Numbered from the stretch's first letter, positions 41,620-51,524 are shown. The stretch: DNA of 64,000 nucleotides from Pseudomonas sp. TH43 (GCF_016650635.1 NZ_JAEKFI010000002.1:434001-498000); one strand, 5' to 3'. A program made the numbers and translations. Notes: generated by a model not told the origin, from the sequence alone.

Positions 41620-42666
41620 ATGGACGAACTCAGACTCGATCAATTCATGGGCAAACTCGTCAACGACATGGGTGGCGCAGCGATGCTCGCCAACGTCATC
41701 GTCGGCGAAGAACTCGGGCTGTACCGGGCGATGGCCGACAGCCAACTGATCAGCCCCGAAAGCCTCGCCGAAAAAACCACCTGCAACCCGCGACTGGTAC
41801 GTGAATGGCTCAGCGCTCATGCGGCGTCCGGCTACATGGAACATTCAGAGGGCCAGTTCCGTCTGCCGGAAGAACAGGCTTTAGCATTGGCCATCGAGGA
41901 CTCACCGGTTTACGTCGCGGGCGGCCTCGGGGTGGTGGCGTCGTTTTTCCACGACAAGGACAAACTGGTCAAAGCCATGCGCGGCAATGGCGCCCTGCCC
42001 TGGGGCGATCATCATCCATGCATGTTCAGCGGTACCGAACGGTTCTTCCGCCCCGGCTACAAGGGCCATTTGATTGCCGAATGGCTGCCGGCGCTCGAAG
42101 GTGTGACGGCCAAACTTGAATCCGGGGCAAAAGTGGCAGACATCGGCTGCGGACACGGTGCGTCGACGGTGATCATGGCTCAGGCTTTTCCCAACTCGCG
42201 GTTTGTCGGATTCGATTACCACGCACCGTCGATCACCATCGCCACACAGCGTGCTGAAGAAGGAAAAGTCAGCAACCGCGTGCGGTTCTTCCAGGGCACG
42301 GCGAAAAGCTATCCCGGCGATGATTATGACCTGATCTGCTATTTCGACTGTCTGCACGATATGGGCGATCCGGTCGGTGCGGCCCGCCATGCGTTCGAGT
42401 CGCTGAAGGATGACGGGACGGTGTTGCTGGTCGAGCCGTTTGCCAATGATTCACTCGACGACAACATCACACCGGTCGGACGGTTGTTTTACGCGGCCTC
42501 GACGTTCATTTGCTCGCCGAATTCGCTGCTCCAGGAAGTCGGCCTTGGACTGGGTGCTCAGGCGGGCGAGGCGCGGCTGCGCAAGGTTTTCACTGATGCA
42601 GGTTTTAGCCAGTTTCGTCGGGCGACGCAAACTCCATTCAACCTCATTCTGGAGGCACGCAAGTAA
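41620..42666 (+). CDS. SAM-dependent methyltransferase with winged-helix N-domain
   Basis: The 348-residue protein has an N-terminal winged-helix region (about 20-95, with GLYRAMADS, SPESLAEKT and REWLSAHAASGY) typical of small-molecule O-methyltransferases and Rv2258c-like proteins. The class I domain contains VADIGCGHGAST (about 175) and a DYDLICYFDCLHDM segment. ATG 41620 is chosen because CAGGAG lies 8 bases upstream; ATG 41509 lacks a ribosome site. A lux-box-like dyad lies upstream. It likely methylates a secondary metabolite, but none is known. Confidence 0.78.
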   Translation: MDELRLDQFMGKLVNDMGGAAMLANVIVGEELGLYRAMADSQLISPESLAEKTTCNPRLVREWLSAHAASGYMEHSEGQFRLPEEQALALAIEDSPVYVAGGLGVVASFFHDKDKLVKAMRGNGALPWGDHHPCMFSGTERFFRPGYKGHLIAEWLPALEGVTAKLESGAKVADIGCGHGASTVIMAQAFPNSRFVGFDYHAPSITIATQRAEEGKVSNRVRFFQGTAKSYPGDDYDLICYFDCLHDMGDPVGAARHAFESLKDDGTVLLVEPFANDSLDDNITPVGRLFYAASTFICSPNSLLQEVGLGLGAQAGEARLRKVFTDAGFSQFRRATQTPFNLILEARK

Positions 42667-42703
42667 CCACTGATGTGTGAAAGCCATTGGGTGAAAAAGT
42701 TTT

Positions 42704-42806
42704 TGTGGCGAGGGAGCTTGCTCCCGCTGGGGCGCGAAGCGGCCCTTCTTGATAATCAAGCATGGGACTGCTGCGCAGTCCAGCGGGAGCAAGCTCCCTC
42801 GCCACA
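42704..42806. repeat. REP-type inverted repeat (GTGGCGAGGG family)
   Basis: TGTGGCGAGGGAGCTTGCTC plus CCGCTGG and the complement ending GCTCCCTCGCCACA flank an inner dyad. It lies between the methyltransferase and sirtuin genes. Confidence 0.9.
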
Positions 42807-42855
42807 GAGGTAGTGCTAATCTGCGAAGCATCCATGTCCTCTTCGGAGCACTGCC

Positions 42856-43698
42856 ATGCTCGACAGCGCGATCCACGACCACCTCGACATGCTGTTGCAA
42901 GCGATGGCCAATGACGATTTTCTGGTGCTGACCGGCGCCGGCATCAGCACGCCTTCTGGCATTCCTGATTACCGCGACAGCGAAGGAGTGCGCCGTGGCC
43001 GTCAGCCGATGATGTATCAGGAATTCCTCGCCGCTCCCGAATCACGCCGCCGTTATTGGGCGCGGGCGATGCTCGGTTGGCCGCGAGTGCGCCAGGCGCA
43101 GCCGAATGCGGCGCATGAGGCATTGGCGAGTCTGCAGAGTCACGGGCGGATCAGCGGGCTGATCACGCAGAACGTCGACACCCTGCACGATCAGGCCGGT
43201 AGCCAGGATGTGATCGAACTGCATGGCAGCCTGCATCGAGTGTTGTGCCTGGATTGCGGTCAGCGCAGCGAGCGGAATGCGATTCAGCAGTTGATGGAGT
43301 CGCAAAATCCGTATCTGGCCGGGGTCGATGCGGTGCAGGCGCCGGATGGCGACACGCTGCTTGATCCGGCATTCGAAGCTCGGTTTCAAACGCCGCGCTG
43401 CCCGCATTGCGATGGCGAGCGGATGAAACCGGACGTGGTATTTTTCGGTGAAAACGTGGCTCAGCCCACAGCGGCGCGGGCGATGGCGGCGGCCGAGAAT
43501 GCCGGAGGGTTGCTGGTGATCGGGTCTTCGTTGATGGCCTACTCGGCGTTTCGCTTGTGCCGGGTGATTGCGGATAGAGGCAAACCGTTGATGGCGATCA
43601 ACCTGGGCAAGACCCGGGCAGATGATTTGCTGGATCTGAAAATCGAAGCCTCCTGCGAACACTTGTTGCCCCTACTGACCCAACACCTGCCCCCCTGA
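42856..43698 (+). CDS. NAD-dependent protein deacylase (sirtuin)
   Basis: The 280-residue sirtuin has the NAD site VLTGAGISTPSGIPDYRD (24-41), the catalytic H123 in ELHGSLH, a TQNVDTLHDQAG motif, and a zinc site C131-L-D-C134 with C182-P-H-C185. The TPSGIPDYRD form places it in the class II (SIRT4-like) group, which often acts on acyl groups other than acetyl. GGAG lies 8 bases before ATG 42856. No substrate operon is apparent. Confidence 0.88.
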   Translation: MLDSAIHDHLDMLLQAMANDDFLVLTGAGISTPSGIPDYRDSEGVRRGRQPMMYQEFLAAPESRRRYWARAMLGWPRVRQAQPNAAHEALASLQSHGRISGLITQNVDTLHDQAGSQDVIELHGSLHRVLCLDCGQRSERNAIQQLMESQNPYLAGVDAVQAPDGDTLLDPAFEARFQTPRCPHCDGERMKPDVVFFGENVAQPTAARAMAAAENAGGLLVIGSSLMAYSAFRLCRVIADRGKPLMAINLGKTRADDLLDLKIEASCEHLLPLLTQHLPP

Positions 43699-43710
43699 CC
43701 ACACAAATCC

Positions 43711-43740
43711 ATGTAGGAACTGCCGCAGGCTCCTACAGGG
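43711..43740. repeat. Minimal REP hairpin
   Basis: TGTAGGAACTGCCGCAGG followed directly by CTCCTACAGGG is a shortened GCTGCCG REP in which the loop has nearly gone. It lies between convergent genes. Confidence 0.6.
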
Positions 43741-43748
43741 ATCAGTAT

Positions 43749-44624
43749 TCAGTGTTCGGCCTTGAGGATGTCGAACAACGCCTGCGCCGCCGCCGACAGT
43801 TCATTGCCCGGCTCGGTCAACACGCCGATTGCCCGCTCCACCGAATCATTCAGCGTCAGGCAGCGCGCGCCCAACTCCTGCATCTGTTCGGCGCACAGTG
43901 CCGGCACCGCGCTCACCCCCAGTCCACTGGCAACCATCCGCCCGACCGTTGCCAATTGATGACTTTCAAATTCCACCGGCAACTTCATGCCCCGCGCGTG
44001 CAAATGCTCTTCAAGCATCACCCGTACAGTCGAGGGCCGCTGCAACGTGATAAACGGCTCCTGCAACAGTGTCTGCCAGTCGATCTCGGTGCGTGCGGCC
44101 AGCGGCGAATCCTGCGGCACCACCGCGACGAAGCGATCCATATAAAGCGCTGTAAACGTCATCGAAGTGTTCTGCATTGGCTCAAACGCTACGCCCAGTT
44201 CCACCTGGCGGTCGCGAACCATCTCTAGCACTTGCTCGTTGATCACGTCGTTGACCGTGACGCTGACGTTCGGATAGCGCGCCCGGAAGGTCTTGAGGAT
44301 CGGCGGCAACAGGTTGCCGGCAAACGACGGCATCGCCGCCAGCGTCACCCGCCCGCGTTGCAGGCTGAAGCGCTGACGCATTTCATCTTCGGCGTTGTCC
44401 CAGTCGGCGATCAGACGCCGGGCCAGCGGCAACAGCGATTCACCTTCCGGGGTCAGCGCGACATTGCGCGTGTTGCGGCTGAACAGGCGCCCGCCCAAGC
44501 CCTCCTCCAAAGCCTTGATGGTCAGACTGAGCGCCGATTGCGACAGGTGCAGGCGCTCGCCGGCCACGGCGAAGCTGAGGCTTTGGGCGACGGCGAGAAA
44601 GGCACGGATTTGTTTGATGGTCAT
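43749..44624 (-). CDS. LysR-family transcriptional regulator
   Basis: The 291-residue LysR protein has an N-terminal winged HTH (1-60, AVAGERLHLSQSALSLTIKALE) and an inducer domain. It starts 246 bases from the divergent atoDA-atoB operon and probably controls it. A REP lies between, nearer this gene, which is unusual in a shared promoter region. The inducer is unknown; a short-chain acid or its CoA ester would be natural. Confidence 0.85.
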   Translation of the reverse strand: MTIKQIRAFLAVAQSLSFAVAGERLHLSQSALSLTIKALEEGLGGRLFSRNTRNVALTPEGESLLPLARRLIADWDNAEDEMRQRFSLQRGRVTLAAMPSFAGNLLPPILKTFRARYPNVSVTVNDVINEQVLEMVRDRQVELGVAFEPMQNTSMTFTALYMDRFVAVVPQDSPLAARTEIDWQTLLQEPFITLQRPSTVRVMLEEHLHARGMKLPVEFESHQLATVGRMVASGLGVSAVPALCAEQMQELGARCLTLNDSVERAIGVLTEPGNELSAAAQALFDILKAEH

Positions 44625-44643
44625 GGGCGTCAGGCGACCTTAA

Positions 44644-44730
44644 TGTAGGAGCTGCCGCAGGCTGCGAGCTTTTGACTTTTATCTTAAAAAAACAACATCA
44701 AAAGATCGCAGCCTGCGGCAGCTCCTACAG
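44644..44730. repeat. REP-type inverted repeat (GCTGCCG family)
   Basis: TGTAGGAGCTGCCGCAGGCT and AGCCTGCGGCAGCTCCTACA flank GCGAGC/GATCGC and an AT-rich loop. It lies within the LysR-atoD divergent region. Confidence 0.9.
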
Positions 44731-44869
44731 GGGCTAGGTGAATGGGAGAGATATTGTTGAGATTTATCTATCAATCAACCTTAAAAATCAACTTAACAAA
44801 TATATCGTCCAGCGCGACACTCCAGTCATTCGGCTAGCCAGCCGCCCGCAAATAATAAAAGAGGTGCAT
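44731..44869 (+). promoter_or_regulatory. atoDA-atoB promoter region
   Basis: The AT-rich 139 bases before atoD contain repeated ATCAA/TTGAT-like words (TATCAATCAACC and AATCAACTTAAC). No clear sigma-54 site was found. It probably holds the ato promoter and LysR sites. Confidence 0.35.
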
Positions 44870-45568
44870 ATGGCAGGTTTCGACAAGCGCGTGAGTTCCT
44901 ACGAGGAAGCCCTCGCCGGGCTTGAGGACGGCATGACCGTCATCGCCGGTGGCTTCGGTCTGTGCGGCATTCCGGAAAACCTGATCGCCGAAATCAAGCG
45001 CAAGGGCACCCGCGACCTCACCGTGGTTTCCAACAACTGCGGCGTTGACGGTTTTGGCCTCGGTGTACTGCTCACCGACCGCCAGATCAGCAAAGTGATT
45101 GCCTCCTACGTCGGCGAAAACAAGCTGTTCGAAGAGCAACTGCTCAAAGGCGAAATCGAAGTCATCCTGACCCCGCAAGGTACTCTCGCCGAAAAAATGC
45201 GCGCAGGCGGCGCCGGCATTCCGGCCTTTTTCACCGCTACTGGCGTCGGTACACCTGTCGCCGAAGGCAAGGAAGTGCGTGAGTTCAAGGGTCGCAAGTA
45301 CCTGATGGAAGAATCCATCACCGGCGACTTCGCCATCGTCAAAGGCTGGAAAGCCGACCATTTCGGTAACGTCATCTACCGCCACACCGCGCAGAACTTC
45401 AACCCGCTGGCCGCCACCGCGGGCAAGATCACTGTGGTTGAAGTCGAAGAAATCGTCGAACCCGGCGAACTGGACCCATCGCAGATCCACACCCCGGGCA
45501 TCTACGTCGATCGGGTCATTTGCGGCACGTTCGAAAAACGCATCGAACAGCGCACCATCCGCAAATAA
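44870..45568 (+). CDS. atoD: Acetoacetate CoA-transferase, alpha subunit
   Basis: The 232-residue alpha subunit of a class I CoA-transferase begins [13 protein letters not shown] and contains the glycine-rich [11 protein letters not shown]. With AtoA it transfers CoA from acetyl- or succinyl-CoA to acetoacetate or short acids. ATG 44870 with GAGGTG just upstream is chosen; a longer frame through the promoter is spurious. It is the first gene of atoDA-atoB. Succinyl-CoA-specific forms (ScoAB) look alike. Confidence 0.88.
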   Translation: MAGFDKRVSSYEEALAGLEDGMTVIAGGFGLCGIPENLIAEIKRKGTRDLTVVSNNCGVDGFGLGVLLTDRQISKVIASYVGENKLFEEQLLKGEIEVILTPQGTLAEKMRAGGAGIPAFFTATGVGTPVAEGKEVREFKGRKYLMEESITGDFAIVKGWKADHFGNVIYRHTAQNFNPLAATAGKITVVEVEEIVEPGELDPSQIHTPGIYVDRVICGTFEKRIEQRTIRK

Positions 45569-45592
45569 TTCAGGCTGACGGAGAATAACAAC

Positions 45593-46258
45593 ATGGCACT
45601 TACCCGCGAACAAATGGCTCAGCGCGTCGCCCGCGAAATGCAGGACGGCTTCTACGTGAACCTCGGTATCGGCATTCCGACCCTGGTCGCCAACTACATT
45701 CCTGAAGGCATGGAAGTCATGCTGCAATCGGAAAACGGCCTGCTCGGCATGGGGCCCTTTCCGACTGAAGAAACCATCGATGCCGACATGATCAACGCCG
45801 GCAAACAGACCGTGACCGCACGCGTCGGCGCATCGATTTTCAACTCCGCCGAATCCTTCGCGATGATCCGCGGAGGCCATGTCGACCTGACTGTGCTGGG
45901 CGCGTTCGAAGTCGACGTCGAAGGCAACATCGCCTCGTGGATGATTCCCGGCAAACTGGTCAAGGGCATGGGCGGTGCGATGGACCTGGTGGCTGGCGCC
46001 GATAACATCATCGTCATCATGACCCACGCGTCCAAGGACGGTGAGTCGAAGCTGTTATCCAAATGCAGCCTGCCGTTGACTGGCGCCGGCTGCATCAAGC
46101 GTGTGCTGACCGACCTTGCCTACCTGGAAATCGAAAATGGCGCTTTTGTCCTCAAGGAACGCGCACCTGGCGTCAGCGTCGAGGAAATCGTCGCAAAAAC
46201 CGCTGGTAAAATGATCGTCCCGGATCACGTACCGGAAATGCAGTTCGCTGCCCAGTGA
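45593..46258 (+). CDS. atoA: Acetoacetate CoA-transferase, beta subunit
   Basis: The 221-residue beta subunit carries the catalytic glutamate E47 in [10 protein letters not shown], which forms the acyl-CoA intermediate. [15 protein letters not shown] is a conserved strand-loop of this subunit. It lies 24 bases after atoD and 11 bases before atoB, in one operon. Confidence 0.9.
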   Translation: MALTREQMAQRVAREMQDGFYVNLGIGIPTLVANYIPEGMEVMLQSENGLLGMGPFPTEETIDADMINAGKQTVTARVGASIFNSAESFAMIRGGHVDLTVLGAFEVDVEGNIASWMIPGKLVKGMGGAMDLVAGADNIIVIMTHASKDGESKLLSKCSLPLTGAGCIKRVLTDLAYLEIENGAFVLKERAPGVSVEEIVAKTAGKMIVPDHVPEMQFAAQ

Positions 46259-46269
46259 GGAATTCGAAA

Positions 46270-47451
46270 ATGCAAGACGTCGTAATTGTTGCCGCCACGC
46301 GTACCGCGATCGGCAGTTTCCAGGGGGCGCTGGCCAGCGTTTCCGCCGTGGATCTGGGCGCAGCGGTCATTCGCCAGTTGCTTGAGCAGACGGGTCTGGA
46401 CGGTGCCCAGGTCGATGAAGTGATCATGGGCCAGGTGCTGACCGCCGGTGCCGGCCAGAACCCGGCGCGTCAGGCTGCGATCAAGGCTGGCCTGCCTCAC
46501 GCCGTGCCAGCCATGACCCTGAACAAGGTGTGTGGCTCGGGCCTCAAAGCCTTGCACCTCGGCGCGCAAGCGATCCGTTGCGGCGACGCTGATGTGATCA
46601 TCGCCGGCGGTCAGGAAAACATGAGCCTGTCCAACTATGTCATGCCGGGCGCACGTACCGGTCTGCGCATGGGCCATGCACAAATCGTCGACACCATGAT
46701 CAGCGATGGTCTGTGGGATGCGTTCAACGATTACCACATGGGTATCACCGCCGAGAATCTGGTCGAGAAATACGACATCAGCCGTGAGCAGCAAGATGCC
46801 TTCGCTGCCGCGTCGCAGCAGAAAGCCGCCGCCGCCATCGAGGCCGGGCGTTTTGTCGATGAAATCACCCCGATCCTGATCCCGCAGCGCAAAGGCGATC
46901 CGGTTGCGTTCAAGGTCGACGAACAGCCGCGTGGTGCCACCACCGCCGAATCCCTGGCGAAACTGCGTCCGGCATTCAAGAAGGACGGCAGCGTCACCGC
47001 TGGCAACGCTTCGTCGCTGAACGACGGTGCCGCCGCCGTGATTCTGATGAGTGCCGAAAAAGCCAAAGCGCTTGGTCTGCCAGAGCTGGCAAAAATCGCC
47101 GCTTATGCCAATGCTGGCGTCGACCCGGCGATCATGGGCATCGGTCCGGTATCGGCGACCCGCCGCTGCCTGCACAAGGCCGGCTGGGAAATCGACCAAC
47201 TCGACCTGATCGAGGCCAACGAAGCCTTCGCGGCACAATCGCTGGCAGTGGCCAAGGATCTGCAATGGGATCTGAGCAAGGTCAACGTCAACGGCGGCGC
47301 CATTGCGCTGGGCCATCCGATCGGTGCGTCGGGTTGCCGCGTGCTGGTGACGCTGCTGCATGAAATGATCAAGCGAGATGCGAAGAAGGGTCTGGCGACC
47401 CTGTGCATCGGTGGCGGCCAGGGTGTAGCGCTGGCGCTGGAGCGCGCGTAA
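46270..47451 (+). CDS. atoB: Acetyl-CoA acetyltransferase (thiolase)
   Basis: The 393-residue biosynthetic/degradative thiolase has C88 in [11 protein letters not shown]349 in GHPIGASG and C379 in CIGGGQG, all three catalytic residues. It splits acetoacetyl-CoA into two acetyl-CoA, or joins them. ATG 46270 has GAGGAATT upstream and is preferred to an earlier in-frame start. Together with AtoDA it completes acetoacetate use. No transporter gene of the pathway is visible. Confidence 0.9.
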   Translation: MQDVVIVAATRTAIGSFQGALASVSAVDLGAAVIRQLLEQTGLDGAQVDEVIMGQVLTAGAGQNPARQAAIKAGLPHAVPAMTLNKVCGSGLKALHLGAQAIRCGDADVIIAGGQENMSLSNYVMPGARTGLRMGHAQIVDTMISDGLWDAFNDYHMGITAENLVEKYDISREQQDAFAAASQQKAAAAIEAGRFVDEITPILIPQRKGDPVAFKVDEQPRGATTAESLAKLRPAFKKDGSVTAGNASSLNDGAAAVILMSAEKAKALGLPELAKIAAYANAGVDPAIMGIGPVSATRRCLHKAGWEIDQLDLIEANEAFAAQSLAVAKDLQWDLSKVNVNGGAIALGHPIGASGCRVLVTLLHEMIKRDAKKGLATLCIGGGQGVALALERA

Positions 47452-47518
47452 GCAAAAAGAGCAATACAGGCGGCGGGCGGATCCACGACATCCGCTCGCT
47501 GTCTGGTTTCATCGCTTT

Positions 47519-47630
47519 TGTGGCGAGGGGATTTATCCCCGATGGGTTGCGCAGCAGCCCAGAAATGTCGACTCGACACAGATTTTTGCCAGCGCTTCGC
47601 ACTGGAACGGGGATAAATCCCCTCGCCACG
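47519..47630. repeat. REP-type inverted repeat (GTGGCGAGG family)
   Basis: TGTGGCGAGGGGATTTATCC and its complement ending CCTCGCCACG flank an inner sequence of a different length from the copy at 13311. It lies between atoB and the convergent mntH. Confidence 0.9.
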
Positions 47631-47643
47631 GGAGCTTTGAAAA

Positions 47644-48963
47644 TCACCCAGCCAATTGCAGGATCAACCAGGCATTCGCCCCGCTGATCACCACAAACAA
47701 CCCCCACGCCAACACCCGCGTCGGCAGCCGATTCACAAACGGCCCCATCAGCTGTTTGTCATTGGTCATGCGAATCAGCGGATACAGCGCAAACGGCAGT
47801 TGCAGACTCAGCACCACCTGACTCAACACCAGCAACTTGCCCACCGCGTTGTCACCCATCAGCCACACGCCGATAAACGCCGGAATCAGCGCCAGCCCAC
47901 GGGTAATCAAGCGCCGTTGCCAGCACGGTATCCGCAGGTTCAGATAGCCCTCCATGATCACCTGACCGGCGATAGTGCCGGTGAAAGTCGAGCTCTGTCC
48001 CGAGGCCAGCAACGCCACCCCGAACAGCACACTTGCCAGCGCGCCGCCGACCAGCGGGTCGAGCAAGTGATAAGCGTCCTGAATGTCCACCACATCAGTG
48101 TGCCCCGACTGATGGAACGCGGCGGCCGCGAGAATCAGAATCGCCGCATTGACCAGCAACGCCAGCGCCAATGATCCGATGGTGTCGATGCGCGCCAGCT
48201 TCACTGCGTCCTGTTTGCTCGCCAGATCCTTGCCGATCATCCGCGTCTGCACGATTGAAGTGTGCAGGTAAAGGTTATGCGGCATCACCGTCGCACCGAG
48301 GATGCCAATGGCCAGGTATAACGGCGCGGCATCGCTGATCGCCGACAACGAGGGTTTGAAACCTTGGAAAACATCAGGCCAGTACGGTTTGATCAGTACC
48401 AGTTCAACGAAGAAACACACGCCGATGGTCGCGACGAGCACCAACATGATCGCTTCCAGTCGACGGAAACCGCGATTCTGCAAGGCCAGCACCAACAGTG
48501 TGTCGAACGCCGTCAGGGCAATGCCGAAGGTCAGCGAACAACCGAGCAACAGGTGGAACGCCAACGCGCAGCCGAGCACTTCGGCGAGGTCGGTGGCGAT
48601 GATCGAGATCTCCGCCAGCACCCATTGCAGCCGCGCGGTCGGCGTGCTGTAGCGCTCGCGGGAGAGTTGCGCCAGATCGCGCCCGGTGGCGATGCCCAAA
48701 CGCGAGCACAGGCACTGCACAACCATGCCCGCCAGACTCGCCAGCAACACCACGAACAACAAGCTGTAACCAAACCGCGAACCGGCCTCGATCGCCGTCG
48801 CCCAGTTGCCAGGATCCATGTAGCCGATCGACACCAGCAAACCGGGACCGGCGAAACGCAGCACACGTTTGAAGAAAGAGGCGTTGGGATCGACCGCGAC
48901 ACTGCCGGCCACTTCCGGCGGACAAAACGGCGCGGTGGCGATTTTGGGCACACTGAATTTCAC
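47644..48963 (-). CDS. mntH: Nramp-family Mn2+/Fe2+ transporter
   Basis: This is an Nramp proton-coupled divalent-metal importer of about 439 residues and 11 membrane helices. The metal-site helix has GYMDPGNWAT (DPGN), and MPHNLYLH forms helix 6. It brings Mn2+ or Fe2+ into the cytoplasm. The start is uncertain: no ATG is in frame. GTG 48963 (MKFSVPKIA) is taken here, but TTG 48981 and GTG 48969 are possible. A Mur- or MntR-type operator was not found. Confidence 0.83.
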   Translation of the reverse strand: MKFSVPKIATAPFCPPEVAGSVAVDPNASFFKRVLRFAGPGLLVSIGYMDPGNWATAIEAGSRFGYSLLFVVLLASLAGMVVQCLCSRLGIATGRDLAQLSRERYSTPTARLQWVLAEISIIATDLAEVLGCALAFHLLLGCSLTFGIALTAFDTLLVLALQNRGFRRLEAIMLVLVATIGVCFFVELVLIKPYWPDVFQGFKPSLSAISDAAPLYLAIGILGATVMPHNLYLHTSIVQTRMIGKDLASKQDAVKLARIDTIGSLALALLVNAAILILAAAAFHQSGHTDVVDIQDAYHLLDPLVGGALASVLFGVALLASGQSSTFTGTIAGQVIMEGYLNLRIPCWQRRLITRGLALIPAFIGVWLMGDNAVGKLLVLSQVVLSLQLPFALYPLIRMTNDKQLMGPFVNRLPTRVLAWGLFVVISGANAWLILQLAG

Positions 48964-49044
48964 GAACACATCCAGAAACAAGTCGGAAAAACGCAGCTTA
49001 GACGTTTAAGCCATAACCTTGAAGATCAAACGAACTTTTGATTT

Positions 49045-49581
49045 CTATCGACTCACACCCAACAATTGCTCGCGCAGTTCGGGACTGCGCGTGCGCGGAT
49101 CCAGCCAGATATCGAAAAACGCCCGAGCAAACTGCGGATCATCAATTTCATGCTGCAACTGCTGCCCGACAAAAAACCGCGCGCCCTGCCCCGGCAGATA
49201 CACTCCGGTGATCCGAGTGCCGGCCTGCACATCGACGAACGATTGCTGCATCTGGTTCTGCCAACCAGCCAGTTGCGCCGGGCTGACTTTAGTCCCGGCC
49301 AGACGTTTGATTTCATCGACGCTGGCCTTGACCAGATCATCGCGGGAGATCGTGCGGCGGTAGATCAACTCCAGCGCAAAGGGCTGGCCGTCCGCCAGTG
49401 GCCGCGCGGCACTCCATAAACGCGCGTTGTACACATCAAAACCCCAAACGCTGAAATCGCCCGTGCCAATAATTTGCGCACCGGGCACCGCGTCCTGCCA
49501 ATTGGCCCAGGTCGGCGTCAACAACAAGGCCCACAAGCCGATGCCACAACATCCACGCAACACTTTGGGAGTTCTGTTCAT
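49045..49581 (-). CDS. Exported chalcone isomerase-like protein
   Basis: The 178-residue protein has a signal peptide (about 1-26, ending TWA) and a C-terminal chalcone isomerase-like domain with FSVWGFDVYNARLW and LELIYRRTISRDDLVKAS. Bacterial members of this group are periplasmic, lack the plant isomerase site and have no known reaction. ATG 49581 is chosen; a start seven codons earlier is less likely. It is not in an operon. Confidence 0.75.
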   Translation of the reverse strand: MNRTPKVLRGCCGIGLWALLLTPTWANWQDAVPGAQIIGTGDFSVWGFDVYNARLWSAARPLADGQPFALELIYRRTISRDDLVKASVDEIKRLAGTKVSPAQLAGWQNQMQQSFVDVQAGTRITGVYLPGQGARFFVGQQLQHEIDDPQFARAFFDIWLDPRTRSPELREQLLGVSR

Positions 49582-49728
49582 CGCCGCGTCAACTCCGAGC
49601 AAGTCTGGATAATCAGAGCATAGCGCGGATCGCAGCGACTAATTTGTATACAAAAATTGCACACACATGCAGCAATCGCTTATCGGCGGTGCTAACGTGA
49701 GCGCCTCTCACCCGACGGAGACACCTGC

Positions 49729-50511
49729 GTGCTGATCCTCAAACTGCTGCTGATTCCCGGTTTTCTGCTGCTGATTTCCCTCGCGGGCAAACGCTGGGGG
49801 CCGAGCGTGGCCGGTTGGTTGTCGGGGTTGCCGGTGGTGGTCGGGCCGATCCTGTTTTTCCTCGCCATCGAACAAGGGCCGCTGTTTGCCGCGCAATCGG
49901 CGGTGGCTGCGTTGTCGGCGATGTTCGCGATGATTGCGTTCTGTATCACCTACGCGCAGGTCGCGCAGCGCGCCAACTGGCCGTGGGCGCTGGCGATCTC
50001 ACTGGCGGTGTGGGCTGCGCTTGCGTCGGTGTTGTCGGTGATTGCGCCGTCGCTGCCGTTCTCTGTGGTCGCGGCGGCGATTGCTTTGCTCGCCTCGCCG
50101 TACTTGTTTCCCGACGTGCAACCGGTGCTGAACAGCACGGCGCCGAAGTCGGACAAACTGATCTGGCGGATGATCGCCGGCGCGGCGCTGACGCTGGTGG
50201 TGACGATGCTCGCCAGCACTGTCGGTGAACGCTGGAGCGGACTGCTCGCGGTGTTCCCGGTACTCGGCAGTGTCATGGCGGTGTTTTCCCAGCAGACGCG
50301 CGGGCCTGAATTTACCGCCGTACTGTTACGCGCGACGGCGACGGGCATGTATTCGTTTTCGGCGTTCTGCCTGGTGTCGGCGCTGACATTGCCGAGCATG
50401 GGTTTGGGTGGGTTTGCGGTGGGTGTCGCGGTTTCAGTGGCGATGCTAGGAGTCACCCGTAAGCTGTTGGCCAAGCCTCCTCCCTCTAAAACGCCCCAAC
50501 CTCAACGTTGA
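49729..50511 (+). CDS. Integral membrane protein, unknown function
   Basis: The 260-residue inner-membrane protein starts at GTG and has about eight hydrophobic segments, the first two being LILKLLLIPGFLLLISLAG and a helix after LSGLPVVVGPILFFLA. It has no recognised transporter motif. The tail is basic and Pro-rich (RKLLAKPPPSKTPQPQR). The last 57 bases of the gene, with the downstream REP, are repeated 213 bases further on. In the second copy the four differences in the tail are all silent. Confidence 0.7.
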   Translation: MLILKLLLIPGFLLLISLAGKRWGPSVAGWLSGLPVVVGPILFFLAIEQGPLFAAQSAVAALSAMFAMIAFCITYAQVAQRANWPWALAISLAVWAALASVLSVIAPSLPFSVVAAAIALLASPYLFPDVQPVLNSTAPKSDKLIWRMIAGAALTLVVTMLASTVGERWSGLLAVFPVLGSVMAVFSQQTRGPEFTAVLLRATATGMYSFSAFCLVSALTLPSMGLGGFAVGVAVSVAMLGVTRKLLAKPPPSKTPQPQR

Positions 50512-50664
50512 AACTGTCCCCTGTGGTGAGGGGATTTATCCTCTGTGGCGAGGGGATTTATCCCCGTTGGCGTGCGCAGCGCGCCCATCTTTTTTACGAC
50601 TGCTGCGCAGCCGAACGGGGATAAATCCCCTCACCACAAGGTGCACAACCGACCTCAGAAGGTG
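50452..50664. repeat. 213-bp direct repeat, copy 1 (gene tail plus REP)
   Basis: It begins GTCACCCGTAAGCTG inside the membrane-protein gene, takes in its last 19 codons with the stop, and ends with a GTGGCGAGG-family REP (50523-50637). An inner GAGGGGATTTATCC word is duplicated within it. Confidence 0.92.
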
Positions 50665-50877
50665 GTCACCCGTAAGCTGCTGGCCAAGCCTCCCCCCTCC
50701 AAAACACCCCAACCTCAACGTTGAAACTGTCCCCCGTGGCGAGGGGATTTATCCTCTGTGGCGAGGGGATTTATCCCCGTTGGCGTGCGCAGCGCGCCCA
50801 TCTTTTTTACGACTGCTGCGCAGCCGAACGGGGATAAATCCCCTCACCACAAGATTAATGACCGACCCCAGAAGGTG
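50665..50877. repeat. 213-bp direct repeat, copy 2 (non-coding fossil)
   Basis: It begins at the same GTCACCCGTAAGCTG and carries a second TGA-ended gene tail and a second REP (about 50736-50850). The four substitutions in the tail are synonymous, although this copy is not part of a gene. Confidence 0.9.
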
Positions 50878-50960
50878 GGTTCAGACGAGCCGGGCTGGAG
50901 TGGCAACGCGCCGCATGGGATGATCGGCCGCCTAAACGCGTCCATTCCTCGGAGATTCGA

Positions 50961-51524
50961 ATGTCATTGTTGAGCAAGAAAGCCGTCGTCCTGCTGCTGG
51001 CGGCCATCGCCGGTCTCGGCGCCATCAACGCTCAGGCGGCCAAGGCCAAGGAAAAAGCCACGACCGAGAAAGTCTCGATGCTCGAAGGCAAATTTACCTT
51101 CGTCCTGCCCAAGGGTTTTGTCGCCGACCCGCTGCCGGCCGGCCCGACTGGCGCCAAGGGCACGATGTACACCAATCAGACCACTAAAACCGTGGTCATC
51201 GCCGCCGAGAACCTGATTCCTGAAGGCAACAACGTCAAGGACAACGACAGTGCGTTCCTCGACGGCACCGTGTCCGACTTCATCGACGCCCAGCGCAAAG
51301 CCCTGCCGGACTTCAACAAGCTCACCGAGAAAAGCCTGACCCAGAAAAGCACCGGTCTCGGCCTGCGCCAGGTCGATAGCACGGCCACCCAGGGCGGTGG
51401 TCAGACCCTCAACACCACGTTGATGGCCGGTTCCGGCACGCACATGGCGCTGGTTCAGGTGATTTCCCGGGTCAGCGACAAGGCCGGCCACGAGGCGCTG
51501 GTGAAAACCATCCTCAAGGATTGA
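50961..51524 (+). CDS. Exported protein, unknown function
   Basis: The 187-residue protein has a signal peptide (about 1-26, ending AQA) and a mature domain that begins with a Lys/Thr-rich segment, then EGKFTFVLPKGFVADPLPAG. It reminds me of the DcrB/PsbP-like fold of small periplasmic proteins, but that is a guess. GGAG lies 6 bases before ATG 50961. Its last 11 bases overlap the convergent esterase. Confidence 0.68.
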   Translation: MSLLSKKAVVLLLAAIAGLGAINAQAAKAKEKATTEKVSMLEGKFTFVLPKGFVADPLPAGPTGAKGTMYTNQTTKTVVIAAENLIPEGNNVKDNDSAFLDGTVSDFIDAQRKALPDFNKLTEKSLTQKSTGLGLRQVDSTATQGGGQTLNTTLMAGSGTHMALVQVISRVSDKAGHEALVKTILKD

